Source: Clostridia bacterium (GTDB lineage: Bacteria; Bacillota; Clostridia; Christensenellales; Aristaeellaceae). Taken from it: 64,000 nucleotides of DNA. Each line of letters starts with the position of its first letter. The stretch's first letter is position 1. The DNA lies in NCBI GenBank assembly GCA_017410455.1, contig JAFQQT010000017.1, positions 1 through 64,000 of the forward strand, given 5' to 3'. The notes beneath the pieces are model-generated. The model saw only the letters and a program-made list of their open reading frames with translations, searched no databases and was not told where the DNA came from. Of the stretch, positions 53,087-60,338 are shown piece after piece. The translations under genes were made by a program, and so were the position numbers.

Positions 53087-53878
53087 TCAATCTGCCCTGG
53101 GCATGAAGTCAGCGGGGTCGATGACCGGCGGACGGCTGCGCTTGTGCATGCCGGCGCGCTCCAGCCGGGCGATGCGGGCGTCGGCGGCTTCGTCGCCGGA
53201 GGAGCCGCGGCGGACATAATCGTGAATCTGCTGGTAGGTGACGCCCAGGCGCTCCTCGTCGGACTTGCCGGAGAGGCCGTCAGAGGGCGTCTTGACCACC
53301 AGATCACGGGGGAGCTCCTCCAGCGTCAGGCCCACCTGCACCACTTCGATGCTGGTCAGCGCGGCCAGGAGCGCAAAGTCGGAGGAGGTGTCGCCGTCCT
53401 TGGTGCAGTAGCCCACGGTGATCTCCGACAGATTGCCGGTACCCACCAGGCGGGCGTCCAGCGCCTGGGCGATGTAGCGCAGGGTGGTCATGCGCAGGCG
53501 GGGGCCGACATTGACGTCGCTTTCCCGGTGGGGGGCGACGGCGAATTCGCCCGGGGCCGCCACGCAGCCCAGCTGATCGGTCAGGCGGCGCAGCTCCCGG
53601 TGCATTTCGCCGATGTTGACGGTGCGGCGCTGGATGCCCAGCACGTCGCACACGCGCTGGCTGTCGGAGATGTCCTTCTGTTCGCCGTCGGGGAGCATCA
53701 CGCCGTAGACATTCTCCCGGCCCAGGGCGCGGGTGCACAGGGCAGCGCAGACGGTGGAGTCCTTGCCGCCGGAAATGCCCAGCACAACGCGGCTGAAGCC
53801 CTGACGGGCGGCCATGTCACGGATTCCGGCAACGAGGGCGTCGCGGGTTTTCACAGCATCAAAACGGTCATTGCTCAT
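53087..53878 (-). CDS. nadE: Ammonia-dependent NAD synthetase
   Basis: A 263-residue NadE, which turns nicotinate adenine dinucleotide into NAD. The PP-loop LGISGGKDSTVCAAL, GTGNLSEITVGYCTKDGD and the KTPSDGLSGKSDEE segment are clear. There is no glutaminase domain, so it uses ammonia. Start at 53878 with GGAGG 5 nt upstream; it overlaps the methyltransferase gene by 11 nt. Confidence 0.95.
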   Translation of the reverse strand: MSNDRFDAVKTRDALVAGIRDMAARQGFSRVVLGISGGKDSTVCAALCTRALGRENVYGVMLPDGEQKDISDSQRVCDVLGIQRRTVNIGEMHRELRRLTDQLGCVAAPGEFAVAPHRESDVNVGPRLRMTTLRYIAQALDARLVGTGNLSEITVGYCTKDGDTSSDFALLAALTSIEVVQVGLTLEELPRDLVVKTPSDGLSGKSDEERLGVTYQQIHDYVRRGSSGDEAADARIARLERAGMHKRSRPPVIDPADFMPRAD

Positions 53879-54713
53879 AAGCGCCTCCATGTTCTTCATT
53901 GTCCAGGGAAATGGCGGGAACGGCGTCCCGGCGGGCAAGAATGAGGGAATAATGGGTGGTGAAGCTGCTGCCCAGGTCGATGCCCAGGGTGTTCTTCGCG
54001 TCGTGGCGGCACCAGGGCAGGATGTAGCGGCTGAGCAGGATGGGGGCGTAGGCACCGTCGGGGTTCAGCAGGGCGGTCAGCTCCTCCATGCCGTAGGAGA
54101 AGTAGTTCTCGCGGCACTCCCGCTCCCAGTTCTCGGTGTACTTGTATTTCAAGATCAGGTGGACAAGGTTTTTCCTGACGCCGATGGAACCCCAGGCGGC
54201 CTCGAAGTCCGCCACCTGCCAGGCGGGCAGCACGCGGCGCAGCTGCTCTGCGGCGGCCTGCGGGGCAGGGGCTGCAGGGTCGGCGGAAGCGTACATCATG
54301 TCGCGCACCACCAGGTATCCTGGCCCGATCTGGCCGATCAGCCGGGTGATGCTCTCCCGGTCGCAGTCGTAATGGAAGATCTCATGCAGGACGGAGGAGA
54401 AGTTGACCGCGATGCGCTTTTTCTCGATGCCCAGGGCGCGGATCTTGTCCAGCAGCTCTGCCTGGTCGCTGAAGAACCAGGCGTTCTCCGGGCAATGCTG
54501 CCGGGCGGCGGCGATCATGGCGGGGTCGATGTCGTAGCCGATGTAGCGGATGCTGGGAAACAGCTCGTGCAGGAAGCGGATCAGCGACCCATCCGCGCAG
54601 CCGAAGTCGATGATCAGCTCCGTCCCCGGCACCTTGTCCATGAAGAAGGCCTTGTCCCACATGGAGCGGCGCATGCGGTCGTTGTAGACCTGGTAGTTGT
54701 CGATGTCGGGCAT
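53868..54713 (-). CDS. SAM-dependent methyltransferase embedded in the NAD operon
   Basis: A 281-residue protein. Motif I is ELIIDFGCADGSLIRFL (about 32-48), followed by YIGYDIDPAMIAAAR with the acidic residue that binds the SAM ribose, and AVNFSSVLHEIFHYD. The C-terminal 100 residues are not recognised. It lies between the nicotinamidase and nadE genes and overlaps nadE by 11 nt, so it is firmly part of the NAD operon. A substrate in NAD or nicotinate metabolism is possible but not shown. Confidence 0.78.
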   Translation of the reverse strand: MPDIDNYQVYNDRMRRSMWDKAFFMDKVPGTELIIDFGCADGSLIRFLHELFPSIRYIGYDIDPAMIAAARQHCPENAWFFSDQAELLDKIRALGIEKKRIAVNFSSVLHEIFHYDCDRESITRLIGQIGPGYLVVRDMMYASADPAAPAPQAAAEQLRRVLPAWQVADFEAAWGSIGVRKNLVHLILKYKYTENWERECRENYFSYGMEELTALLNPDGAYAPILLSRYILPWCRHDAKNTLGIDLGSSFTTHYSLILARRDAVPAISLDNEEHGGAYEQ

Positions 54714-54725
54714 GGCGGCCTCCCT

Positions 54726-55262
54726 TTACACGACGTCGATCTGGCAGCAGCCCATGGTGGCCAGCGCGGCCTCGTGGGTGGCGGGGGTCACACCCGCGCA
54801 GCAGCTGCGGCGCACGGCGATGTCCGCCTCCGTGAAGTGCGCCTTGAGCAGCAGCGCGTTGCTGACCACGCAGATGTCCGTGCACAGGCCCAGCAGCTCG
54901 ATGCGCACATGCGCTGCGTCCTGGGTGAGGTCGGCGAGGAGCCAGGGCAGCTGCGTGCTGCCGAAGGTGGGCTTTTCCACCAGCATCACATCGTCGCCCA
55001 GGGCGGCGGCGACCTCCGCGTTCAGCTGCCAGCCGGGGGTTCCCTTGATGCAGTGCGGCACGGGCAGTTTCTTGCCTTCGGGGGTGTCCATGTAGTTTTC
55101 GCCGTGAGTGTCCAGGGTGGCGATGAGCGTCCAGCCGGCCTCGCGGCACTGGCGGATGCGTTCCGTTACGGCGGGCACGATGGTCTGCGCTTCGGCAGTG
55201 CCCAGCGCGCCGTCGATGAAGTCATTCTGCATGTCCACAACAATCAGGATCTTCTTTTCCAT
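54726..55262 (-). CDS. pncA: Nicotinamidase, isochorismatase family
   Basis: A 178-residue cysteine hydrolase turning nicotinamide into nicotinate. The triad is visible: Asp10 (VVDMQNDF), Lys97 (VEKPTFGS) and Cys131 (CTDICVV). The metal ligands Asp51, His53 and His70 are also in place. ATG 55262 is preferred over 55265 because GGAGG lies 7 nt upstream. The operon context (pncB, nadE, nrtR) supports nicotinamide as the substrate. Confidence 0.92.
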   Translation of the reverse strand: MEKKILIVVDMQNDFIDGALGTAEAQTIVPAVTERIRQCREAGWTLIATLDTHGENYMDTPEGKKLPVPHCIKGTPGWQLNAEVAAALGDDVMLVEKPTFGSTQLPWLLADLTQDAAHVRIELLGLCTDICVVSNALLLKAHFTEADIAVRRSCCAGVTPATHEAALATMGCCQIDVV

Positions 55263-55274
55263 CATGACGCCTCC

Positions 55275-55724
55275 TTACAGGTCGGTGGCTTTGCTGGCGG
55301 CCAACAATTCGGCGCGCACCTTCATCAGAATGATGCCCAGGCGGTTCTCGCCCTTGCCGGTGCGCAGGTCAATGCCCCAGCAGGTGTCGCCCCAGGTGGT
55401 GCCCTCCACCAGCTGCGCGTCGCCGGTGGCCAGCAGGCGGGCGGCAAGGTCGGGGTTCTGGGTGAACTTGGCCCGGACGATCTCCTCCATGACGCCGGTC
55501 TTGACCTGCTCCCAGTCCGGACGGAGGGCGACCTGACGGCCGCGGCGCTTGGCCTTGGTGGGATTCAGCTCCGTGAAGGGCAGCCGCTCCTCCCGGGTGA
55601 GCACCTTGGCGGCCTGGAATGCGGCCTCGTTGCTGGGGTAGGTCAGCCCTTCCCAGGTGACGGGCGCCTCGTAGAAGTTGGAAAGGTAAAAATACTCGCC
55701 GAGAAACTCATTGATCATGTTCAT
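55275..55724 (-). CDS. NADAR/YbiA-like protein
   Basis: A 149-residue NADAR-family protein. FYLSNFYEAPVTWEGLTYPS, NEAAFQAAKV, LRPDWEQVKTGVMEEIVRAKF, LLATGDAQLVEGTTWGDTCWG and ENRLGIILMKVR cover the family signature. NADAR proteins are N-glycosidases: YbiA acts on riboflavin intermediates, and others remove ADP-ribose from nucleic acid (family knowledge). Its place in an NrtR operon suggests a link with NAD or ADP-ribose. Start at 55724 with AGGAG 7 nt upstream. Confidence 0.87.
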   Translation of the reverse strand: MNMINEFLGEYFYLSNFYEAPVTWEGLTYPSNEAAFQAAKVLTREERLPFTELNPTKAKRRGRQVALRPDWEQVKTGVMEEIVRAKFTQNPDLAARLLATGDAQLVEGTTWGDTCWGIDLRTGKGENRLGIILMKVRAELLAASKATDL

Positions 55725-55804
55725 AATGGTTCTCCTGATTCTGTGCAGTATAGTCGTTTCCGGAGGCGCCTGCATCGGGCGGATACAGGCGACGGCGGGC
55801 GGAT

Positions 55805-56515
55805 TTATGGATCGAAGCGGTACAGCGCGGCGGGTCTGCCCCGACCCTGCTTCTTGGCAATTGAGGTCTGCACGATGCGTCCTATGCTTTCGTACTTGGC
55901 CAGGATGCCCCGGCGAAAGTTGCTCGCGTCCAGCGACTGGTTCAGCACCGCCTCGAAGACCGTTTGCAGCTCGCTCAGGGAGAAGGCCTGCATGTCCTGC
56001 AGGAGGTGGAAGGACACGTCCGTGTAGTCGATCTTGCCCTGCAGGCGGGTGACGCCGGTGCGCAGGATCGTGCCGTGGTCGAAGGCGAGGTCATCGGGGG
56101 AGAGCGGATGGCCGTCCGGCCTGATGAGGGCGATCCCCTCCGGCCCCTGCCCGATGCGGAAGCATTGCAGCGTCACTTCAGGCAGCGCCAGCGCGTCCTG
56201 GAGGTGCTCCCACGGCGAAAGGATCAGGTAAGCGATGGAGACCACCCGCCCGCGGGGATCCCGGTCCGCTCGGGTGAAGGTGTAGAGCTGCTCGCTGTAG
56301 GCGTTCACGCCGGGGAGCATCTCCTGCAGCAGCTGCCTGGCAGCCTCGTCCGCGGATTCATCCAGCGCCACCAGGCGGCCCGGCAGAGCCCACACCCCCT
56401 CGCAGGGCGGATGGCTGCGCCGCGAAAGCAGCACCGACAGCTGCCCTTCGCAGATGGTGAGGATCAGCCCGTCCACGCTCAGGTGGAGCCGGTCGGGTTC
56501 GAGTTGCCTGTGCAT
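55805..56515 (-). CDS. nrtR: NrtR-type NAD-metabolism repressor (Nudix plus winged helix)
   Basis: A 236-residue protein. The N-terminal Nudix-like domain (about 8-145) has a degenerate Nudix box: GRLVALDESADEAARQLLQE lacks key catalytic Glu residues, as expected of a sensor rather than a hydrolase. The C-terminal winged helix (about 150-236) ends SIAKKQGRGRPAALYRFDP. NrtR represses NAD genes and is released by ADP-ribose or related ligands (family knowledge). It is first in the operon, with a candidate operator just upstream. Confidence 0.88.
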   Translation of the reverse strand: MHRQLEPDRLHLSVDGLILTICEGQLSVLLSRRSHPPCEGVWALPGRLVALDESADEAARQLLQEMLPGVNAYSEQLYTFTRADRDPRGRVVSIAYLILSPWEHLQDALALPEVTLQCFRIGQGPEGIALIRPDGHPLSPDDLAFDHGTILRTGVTRLQGKIDYTDVSFHLLQDMQAFSLSELQTVFEAVLNQSLDASNFRRGILAKYESIGRIVQTSIAKKQGRGRPAALYRFDP

Positions 56516-56540
56516 GGCGTTGCCTCCTTGCCCATGATTA

Positions 56541-56555
56541 TGGTCTTTCTGACCA
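56541..56555. promoter_or_regulatory. Candidate NrtR operator
   Basis: The inverted repeat TGGTC-TTTCT-GACCA lies directly downstream of the minus-strand -10 box, at the expected start of transcription of nrtR. Position and symmetry fit repression by NrtR. Confidence 0.65.
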
Positions 56556-56562
56556 CAATTGA

Positions 56563-56591
56563 ATCATATCACGTTCTGCGGCGGTTGTCAA
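56563..56591 (-). promoter_or_regulatory. Sigma-A promoter of the NAD-salvage operon
   Basis: On the minus strand: TTGACA (56586-56591), 17-nt spacer, TATGAT (56563-56568). Confidence 0.85.
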
Positions 56592-56672
56592 TAGATTTTT
56601 TGAGATTCTGACAAAAAATATTGCAGGCAGATTCTGCCCGCAGAACAGGGGAGTGGATCGCCAGCTGCGCGC

Positions 56673-56701
56673 TGGACTCTCCGGCGGCGATGTGCTATGA
56701 T
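56673..56701 (+). promoter_or_regulatory. Promoter of the XRE regulator at 56743
   Basis: TGGACT (56673-56678), 17-nt spacer, TATGAT (56696-56701). Confidence 0.6.
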
Positions 56702-56742
56702 GGAACCACAGCGCTGAAGAATCCACCACAGGAGGAATGCAT

Positions 56743-57546
56743 ATGGAAATGCTTGCAGCAAACATCGCCCGCCTCCGCCGGGAGCGGGGCATGACCCAGG
56801 AGGCCCTGGCCGAGGTGATCGGCGTATCGGCCCAGACCATCAGCAAGTGGGAGAACAGCACCACCTGCCCGGACATCGCGCTCCTGCCGCTGCTGGCGGA
56901 TGTGTTCGGCGTGACGGTAGACGCGCTCTACGGCCGGGAGGCGGGGCATGCCGCCGTTACGCCGGAGGAAGCCATCGACCGGGTGATCGAGTGTGTCCGG
57001 GAGACCATTGTGGGCGCATGCTGGGAGCCGGCGCGGGATGGCAGCTTCCGCGAGGAGCTGGCCCAGTACAAGCGGGTCATGAAGCAGGATGGGCAGACCC
57101 GCTCGATCATCGAAAACGACCGGGATGTATTGTACTTCCGCGAGGCGCTGGGGGCGCTGGCGCTGCGCAGGCCGGAGGCAGGGTGGAGCAGCCTGTTTGC
57201 ACGGCAGGACGCGGCGGCGATGCTGCGTCTGGCATCGGAGGACGCCTTCCGCAGGGCCATGCAACATATCATCAGCCGGAGGATGCTGACCTTCACCCTG
57301 CCGTCGCTGATGAAGCAGTGCGGCCTGACGGACGAAAAGGCCCTGGAGGCACAGCTGACGGAAAGCGGCCTCTTCAGCCGCCGGGAGCTGCTGATTGATG
57401 ATGCGCCGCTGACGTATTTTGAGCTGACGGGCGGGGAGCGCCGGTTGTACCTGGTTTACGCAATGCTGGCCTTCGCCGCGGAGGCCGCCGGTTATCAGCC
57501 GGTGCATTACTGCTTCATCGGCAACATGAATTACTTCACGCCCTGA
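56743..57546 (+). CDS. XRE-family transcriptional regulator
   Basis: A 267-residue protein. Residues 3-62 form an XRE helix-turn-helix (IARLRRERGMTQEALAEVIG, then SAQTISKWENSTTCPDIALL). The remaining 200 residues are helical and unrecognised. ATG 56743 is preferred to ATG 56737 because GGAGG then has a 7-nt spacing. It is divergent from the NAD operon. The target is unknown. Confidence 0.85.
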   Translation: MEMLAANIARLRRERGMTQEALAEVIGVSAQTISKWENSTTCPDIALLPLLADVFGVTVDALYGREAGHAAVTPEEAIDRVIECVRETIVGACWEPARDGSFREELAQYKRVMKQDGQTRSIIENDRDVLYFREALGALALRRPEAGWSSLFARQDAAAMLRLASEDAFRRAMQHIISRRMLTFTLPSLMKQCGLTDEKALEAQLTESGLFSRRELLIDDAPLTYFELTGGERRLYLVYAMLAFAAEAAGYQPVHYCFIGNMNYFTP

Positions 57547-57549
57547 CGC

Positions 57550-57578
57550 TTGAATGCTTATGTTTTCTGTGCTATAAT
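57550..57578 (+). promoter_or_regulatory. Sigma-A promoter of the SDR gene
   Basis: TTGAAT (57550-57555), 17-nt spacer, TATAAT (57573-57578). It places the transcript start near 57585 and so rules out the longer open frame that begins at 57550. Confidence 0.78.
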
Positions 57579-57624
57579 GAAGAAAACGCGGCACAGGATG
57601 CAGCGGAAACGGAGGCATACGGGG

Positions 57625-58431
57625 ATGAAGACGGTTGTGATCACCGGCAGCGGACGCGGGCTGGGATTTGAGATGGCGAAGCGCTTCCGGGCGCAGGGCA
57701 TGAACGTGGTGCTTAACGACATCCATGCGGAGCGCCTGTCTGAAGCAAAGGCGGAGCTGGAGAAGCTCCCCGGCGCGGGGAAGGTCTGCGCCTTTGCGGG
57801 CAACGCGGCGGCATATGCGGACCTGCAGGCCCTGGCGGCCCATGCGGTCAGCCAGTGCGGCGCGGTGGATATCTGGATCAACAACGCCGGCGTCAACCAG
57901 CCGATGAAGGCCGTGTGGGAGCTGACGGTGGAGGAGATCGGCGTGCTGCTGGACGTTGACCTCAGGGGCGCGATCCTTGGCTGCAAGGCGGCCATGGAGG
58001 TCATGCTGAAGCAGGGCCATGGCGCCATCTACAACCTGGAAGGCTACGGCAGCAACGACGCGATGATGCTGGGCCTGAACATGTACGGCACCACCAAGCG
58101 CGCGGTGACCCACTTCACCCAGGCGATGGCGAACGAATGCGAGGAGCGCGGCACGGGCGTGATCGTCGGCCGGCTCAGCCCGGGCATCATGATCACAGAC
58201 TTCACCGTGAAGGCCCTGGGCGACAAGGAGGCCATCGATCTTCCGGAGAAGACGAAGAAGGTCTACAACATCCTGGGCGATTACCCGGACGTGGTGGCGG
58301 ACTTCCTCGTCGCCCGGGTGATTGCCAACACGAAGAACAACGCCCACATCCAGTGGCTCACCGGCGGCAAGGCCATGTGGCGCTTCATGACGGCGGGGTT
58401 CAGCAAGCGGGATTTTTTTGCGGGCAAGTGA
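57625..58431 (+). CDS. Short-chain dehydrogenase/reductase
   Basis: A 268-residue classical SDR. The cofactor motif TGSGRGLGFEMA is at about 7-18, INNAGVNQP near 90, and the catalytic Tyr/Lys pair in MYGTTKRA near 153-160. An unusual GxxxS step: the catalytic Ser region reads YNLEGYGSND. The substrate is unknown. ATG 57625 follows GGAGG at 9 nt and is downstream of the promoter. A hairpin cassette ends the gene. Confidence 0.86.
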   Translation: MKTVVITGSGRGLGFEMAKRFRAQGMNVVLNDIHAERLSEAKAELEKLPGAGKVCAFAGNAAAYADLQALAAHAVSQCGAVDIWINNAGVNQPMKAVWELTVEEIGVLLDVDLRGAILGCKAAMEVMLKQGHGAIYNLEGYGSNDAMMLGLNMYGTTKRAVTHFTQAMANECEERGTGVIVGRLSPGIMITDFTVKALGDKEAIDLPEKTKKVYNILGDYPDVVADFLVARVIANTKNNAHIQWLTGGKAMWRFMTAGFSKRDFFAGK

Positions 58432-58439
58432 AAATGAAA

Positions 58440-58681
58440 GGGGAGCAGCCATCACGGCTGCTCCCTCAGACCATCAAAAAAGCCCGCAACCGCATCCCTT
58501 CCGGCAAGGGTGCCGGAAAGGATGCTTCCTGCGTTGGCCGCAGCTGCAAATCCGGTCATTTACCGCGAAGTAAACTCCCGAATTTGCAGCTTTGCCGCCT
58601 TGGCTTGCAGACTTTTTTGAAGGTCTGCAAACCATCGACTTTGTCGATGCTTTGGGGGAGCAGCCATCACGGCTGCTCCCT
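58440..58681. repeat. Hairpin cassette flanked by 27-bp identical direct repeats
   Basis: The same 27-bp sequence, itself a hairpin (GGGGAGCAGCC-ATCAC-GGCTGCTCCC), occurs at 58440-58466 and 58655-58681. The second copy ends in TTTT and can act as terminator. Between them are stems at 58492-58525, 58542-58591 (with inner TTTAC/GTAAA), 58605-58630 and 58633-58649. The second copy overlaps the 3' end of the phosphatase gene on the other strand. The gap holds no gene. Confidence 0.85.
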
Positions 58682-59254
58682 TTTCTGTGCATCAAGCATA
58701 TCGAGAAATGCGCCCATGTACTCTGCCTTCGGCGTACAGACGGCAATGTCGGCCTCCGGGTGGCGCTGGAGGAACGCTTTGAACATCTCCTGCAGATTGT
58801 CGCCTGAGCGGACGTAGTCGGCGATGATCTCCTCACGTGCCATGCCTGCCTGCCGCTGCAGGAGCGCTGCTACCACGCCCGTGCGATCCTTACCGGCGGT
58901 GCAGAAGAACATCACGCCGCTTTCAGCATCCCCGATCGTGCGGAGAATGCGCGCCATCTGCCCGTCGACCATGCGCAGGTAGGACTGCGGCACCATTTCA
59001 GGCGAGGCGGGCAGGGCGTTGCCCCCGGTGACGGGCAGGTGCAGGTATGTGAAGCCGGGGTGCTCCGCGATGGGGCAGGGCCGCCGCTCCCGCTCTGCCC
59101 CGGAGCGCAGATCGATCAGCAGCGTCACGCCGTGGGCCTGCAGGAAGGCAATGTCCTCCGGCGTCGGTGTGGTGGGGGCGTCCGAGCGCAGAAGCCGCAG
59201 GCTTCCGGGCAGCACGGGCCGGGTGTTGGCGGTGGATTGCAGCAGGCTGGGCAT
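58667..59254 (-). CDS. Tyrosine-type protein phosphatase
   Basis: A 195-residue protein of the cysteine phosphatase fold. The P-loop FFCTAGKDRTG holds Cys118 and Arg124 (CX5R), and IDLRSGAERERRPCP is the family's substrate-side segment near 47-61. It resembles bacterial tyrosine or phosphoinositide phosphatases of the LipA/IphP kind. No signal peptide, so cytoplasmic. Start at 59254 with GGAGG 8 nt upstream. Its last codons lie in the second terminator repeat, with the stop codon in the hairpin loop. Confidence 0.85.
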   Translation of the reverse strand: MPSLLQSTANTRPVLPGSLRLLRSDAPTTPTPEDIAFLQAHGVTLLIDLRSGAERERRPCPIAEHPGFTYLHLPVTGGNALPASPEMVPQSYLRMVDGQMARILRTIGDAESGVMFFCTAGKDRTGVVAALLQRQAGMAREEIIADYVRSGDNLQEMFKAFLQRHPEADIAVCTPKAEYMGAFLDMLDAQKREQP

Positions 59255-59287
59255 AATGGCGTCCTCCCCGGTGTTTGGGATGACATC

Positions 59288-59316
59288 AGTATAGCCCTGC
59301 CTGGGCGTCTTGTCAA
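59288..59316 (-). promoter_or_regulatory. Sigma-A promoter of the phosphatase gene
   Basis: On the minus strand: TTGACA (59311-59316), 17-nt spacer, TATACT (59288-59293). It lies immediately after the LysM gene. Confidence 0.82.
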
Positions 59317-59318
59317 CG

Positions 59319-60128
59319 TCAGGGGATGCAGATGACCGCGCCCTGCGCGAAGTCGCTGGGAAGCAGGGTGGGGTTCAGCGACAGCAGGCGGCCCCGCGAC
59401 ACGCCCAGGTCGGCGGCGATGGTGTCCAGGGTCTCCCCGGCCAGGACGGTATAGGCCTGCGTGCCCGTGCAGACGGCGCGGGTGCCGTGGGGCGGGGCGC
59501 AGTAGGTCTGCCCGGCGATGAGCCCGCCGGGGGTCAGGCGCGGGTTGGCCGTGCGCATGGCGCGGTAGCTGACGTTGTGCTTCACCAGCAGGTCTGCGTA
59601 TGTTTCTCCGGCGGTCACGGCCGTGCGGGTGTAGCCGGCCGGGCAGGCGGGCTGCGTGGGAATGACGACCACCGGCGGCGTGGGCTGGGTCGGCCGGGAG
59701 GGCTGCGAGGGTTGCGAGGGCGTGGGCAGGTCGGGGGTGTCCGGCTGGGCGGGCTGGCCATCGCCGGGATCAGCATCGCTGGATGCAAAAGGGACGCAGA
59801 TGACCTGACCGACCATCAGGTTATCCGGTGCGACGCCGGGGTTGCGCTCCAGCAGTTCGTAGGTGGTGATGCCCAGGGCCGCGGCGATGGATGTAAAGGT
59901 GTCGCCCGGCTGCACGGTGTAGGGCGCGCCGGAAATGCAGGTGTAGGACTGGCTGGGCAGGCAGATCTCCGTCCCGGCGGGGAGGGTGGCGAAGTTCACG
60001 TCCGGGTTGAGCACCTGCAGGGCCTGCACGGTGGTGCCGCTGGCCTGCGCGACGGCCTGCGCCGTGTCGCCGGCCTTCCAGACATAGTAGCTTGCCCCGC
60101 GGGGGCAGATGCGTCCCTGATACTCCAT
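59319..60128 (-). CDS. Four-LysM-domain protein without signal peptide
   Basis: A 269-residue protein with four LysM modules, at about 13-57, 69-112, 166-210 and 222-268 (for example YTVQPGDTFTSIAAALGITTYELLERNP). A Pro/Thr/Gln-rich linker (about 118-160) separates two pairs. Six or more Cys are spread over the modules. No signal peptide and no catalytic domain are seen. In spore-formers such proteins can be coat or spore-assembly proteins that reach their place without the Sec route; that is inference. GGAGG precedes the ATG. Confidence 0.85.
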   Translation of the reverse strand: MEYQGRICPRGASYYVWKAGDTAQAVAQASGTTVQALQVLNPDVNFATLPAGTEICLPSQSYTCISGAPYTVQPGDTFTSIAAALGITTYELLERNPGVAPDNLMVGQVICVPFASSDADPGDGQPAQPDTPDLPTPSQPSQPSRPTQPTPPVVVIPTQPACPAGYTRTAVTAGETYADLLVKHNVSYRAMRTANPRLTPGGLIAGQTYCAPPHGTRAVCTGTQAYTVLAGETLDTIAADLGVSRGRLLSLNPTLLPSDFAQGAVICIP

Positions 60129-60208
60129 GTTATGCCTCCTTGATGGGATGATGGGGGGGCGCGGTATGTTTTTTCGCAGTTTGCGCCCGATGTCGGGCGG
60201 GTTTCCCC

Positions 60209-60237
60209 TTGCCCTTGCTGCTAATCTATGCTATAAT
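60209..60237 (+). promoter_or_regulatory. Sigma-A promoter of argF-carA-carB
   Basis: TTGCCC (60209-60214), 17-nt spacer, TATAAT (60232-60237). It leaves a leader of about 95 nt. I looked for an arginine-repressor box there and saw none that is convincing. Confidence 0.75.
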
Positions 60238-60338
60238 GCAGGGTGGGTGCGCAGGCGTGCTGTATTTTGTGTGCCGCAGCCCGGATAAAAGATTGCGATT
60301 CTATCAATTCAGATATCGGAAAGGTGGAGTATCCAACT

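Noticed and set aside
52158-53944. Plus-strand frames opposite pncB and nadE
   Set aside because: Low-complexity translations opposite well-recognised NAD genes; no promoter or ribosome site.
58440-58681. An insertion sequence
   Set aside because: There is no transposase frame and the ends are direct rather than inverted repeats; it is reported only as a non-coding hairpin cassette.
60238-60338. An arginine-repressor box in the argF leader
   Set aside because: I looked for an ARG-box-like palindrome and found only loosely AT-rich sequence without clear symmetry.
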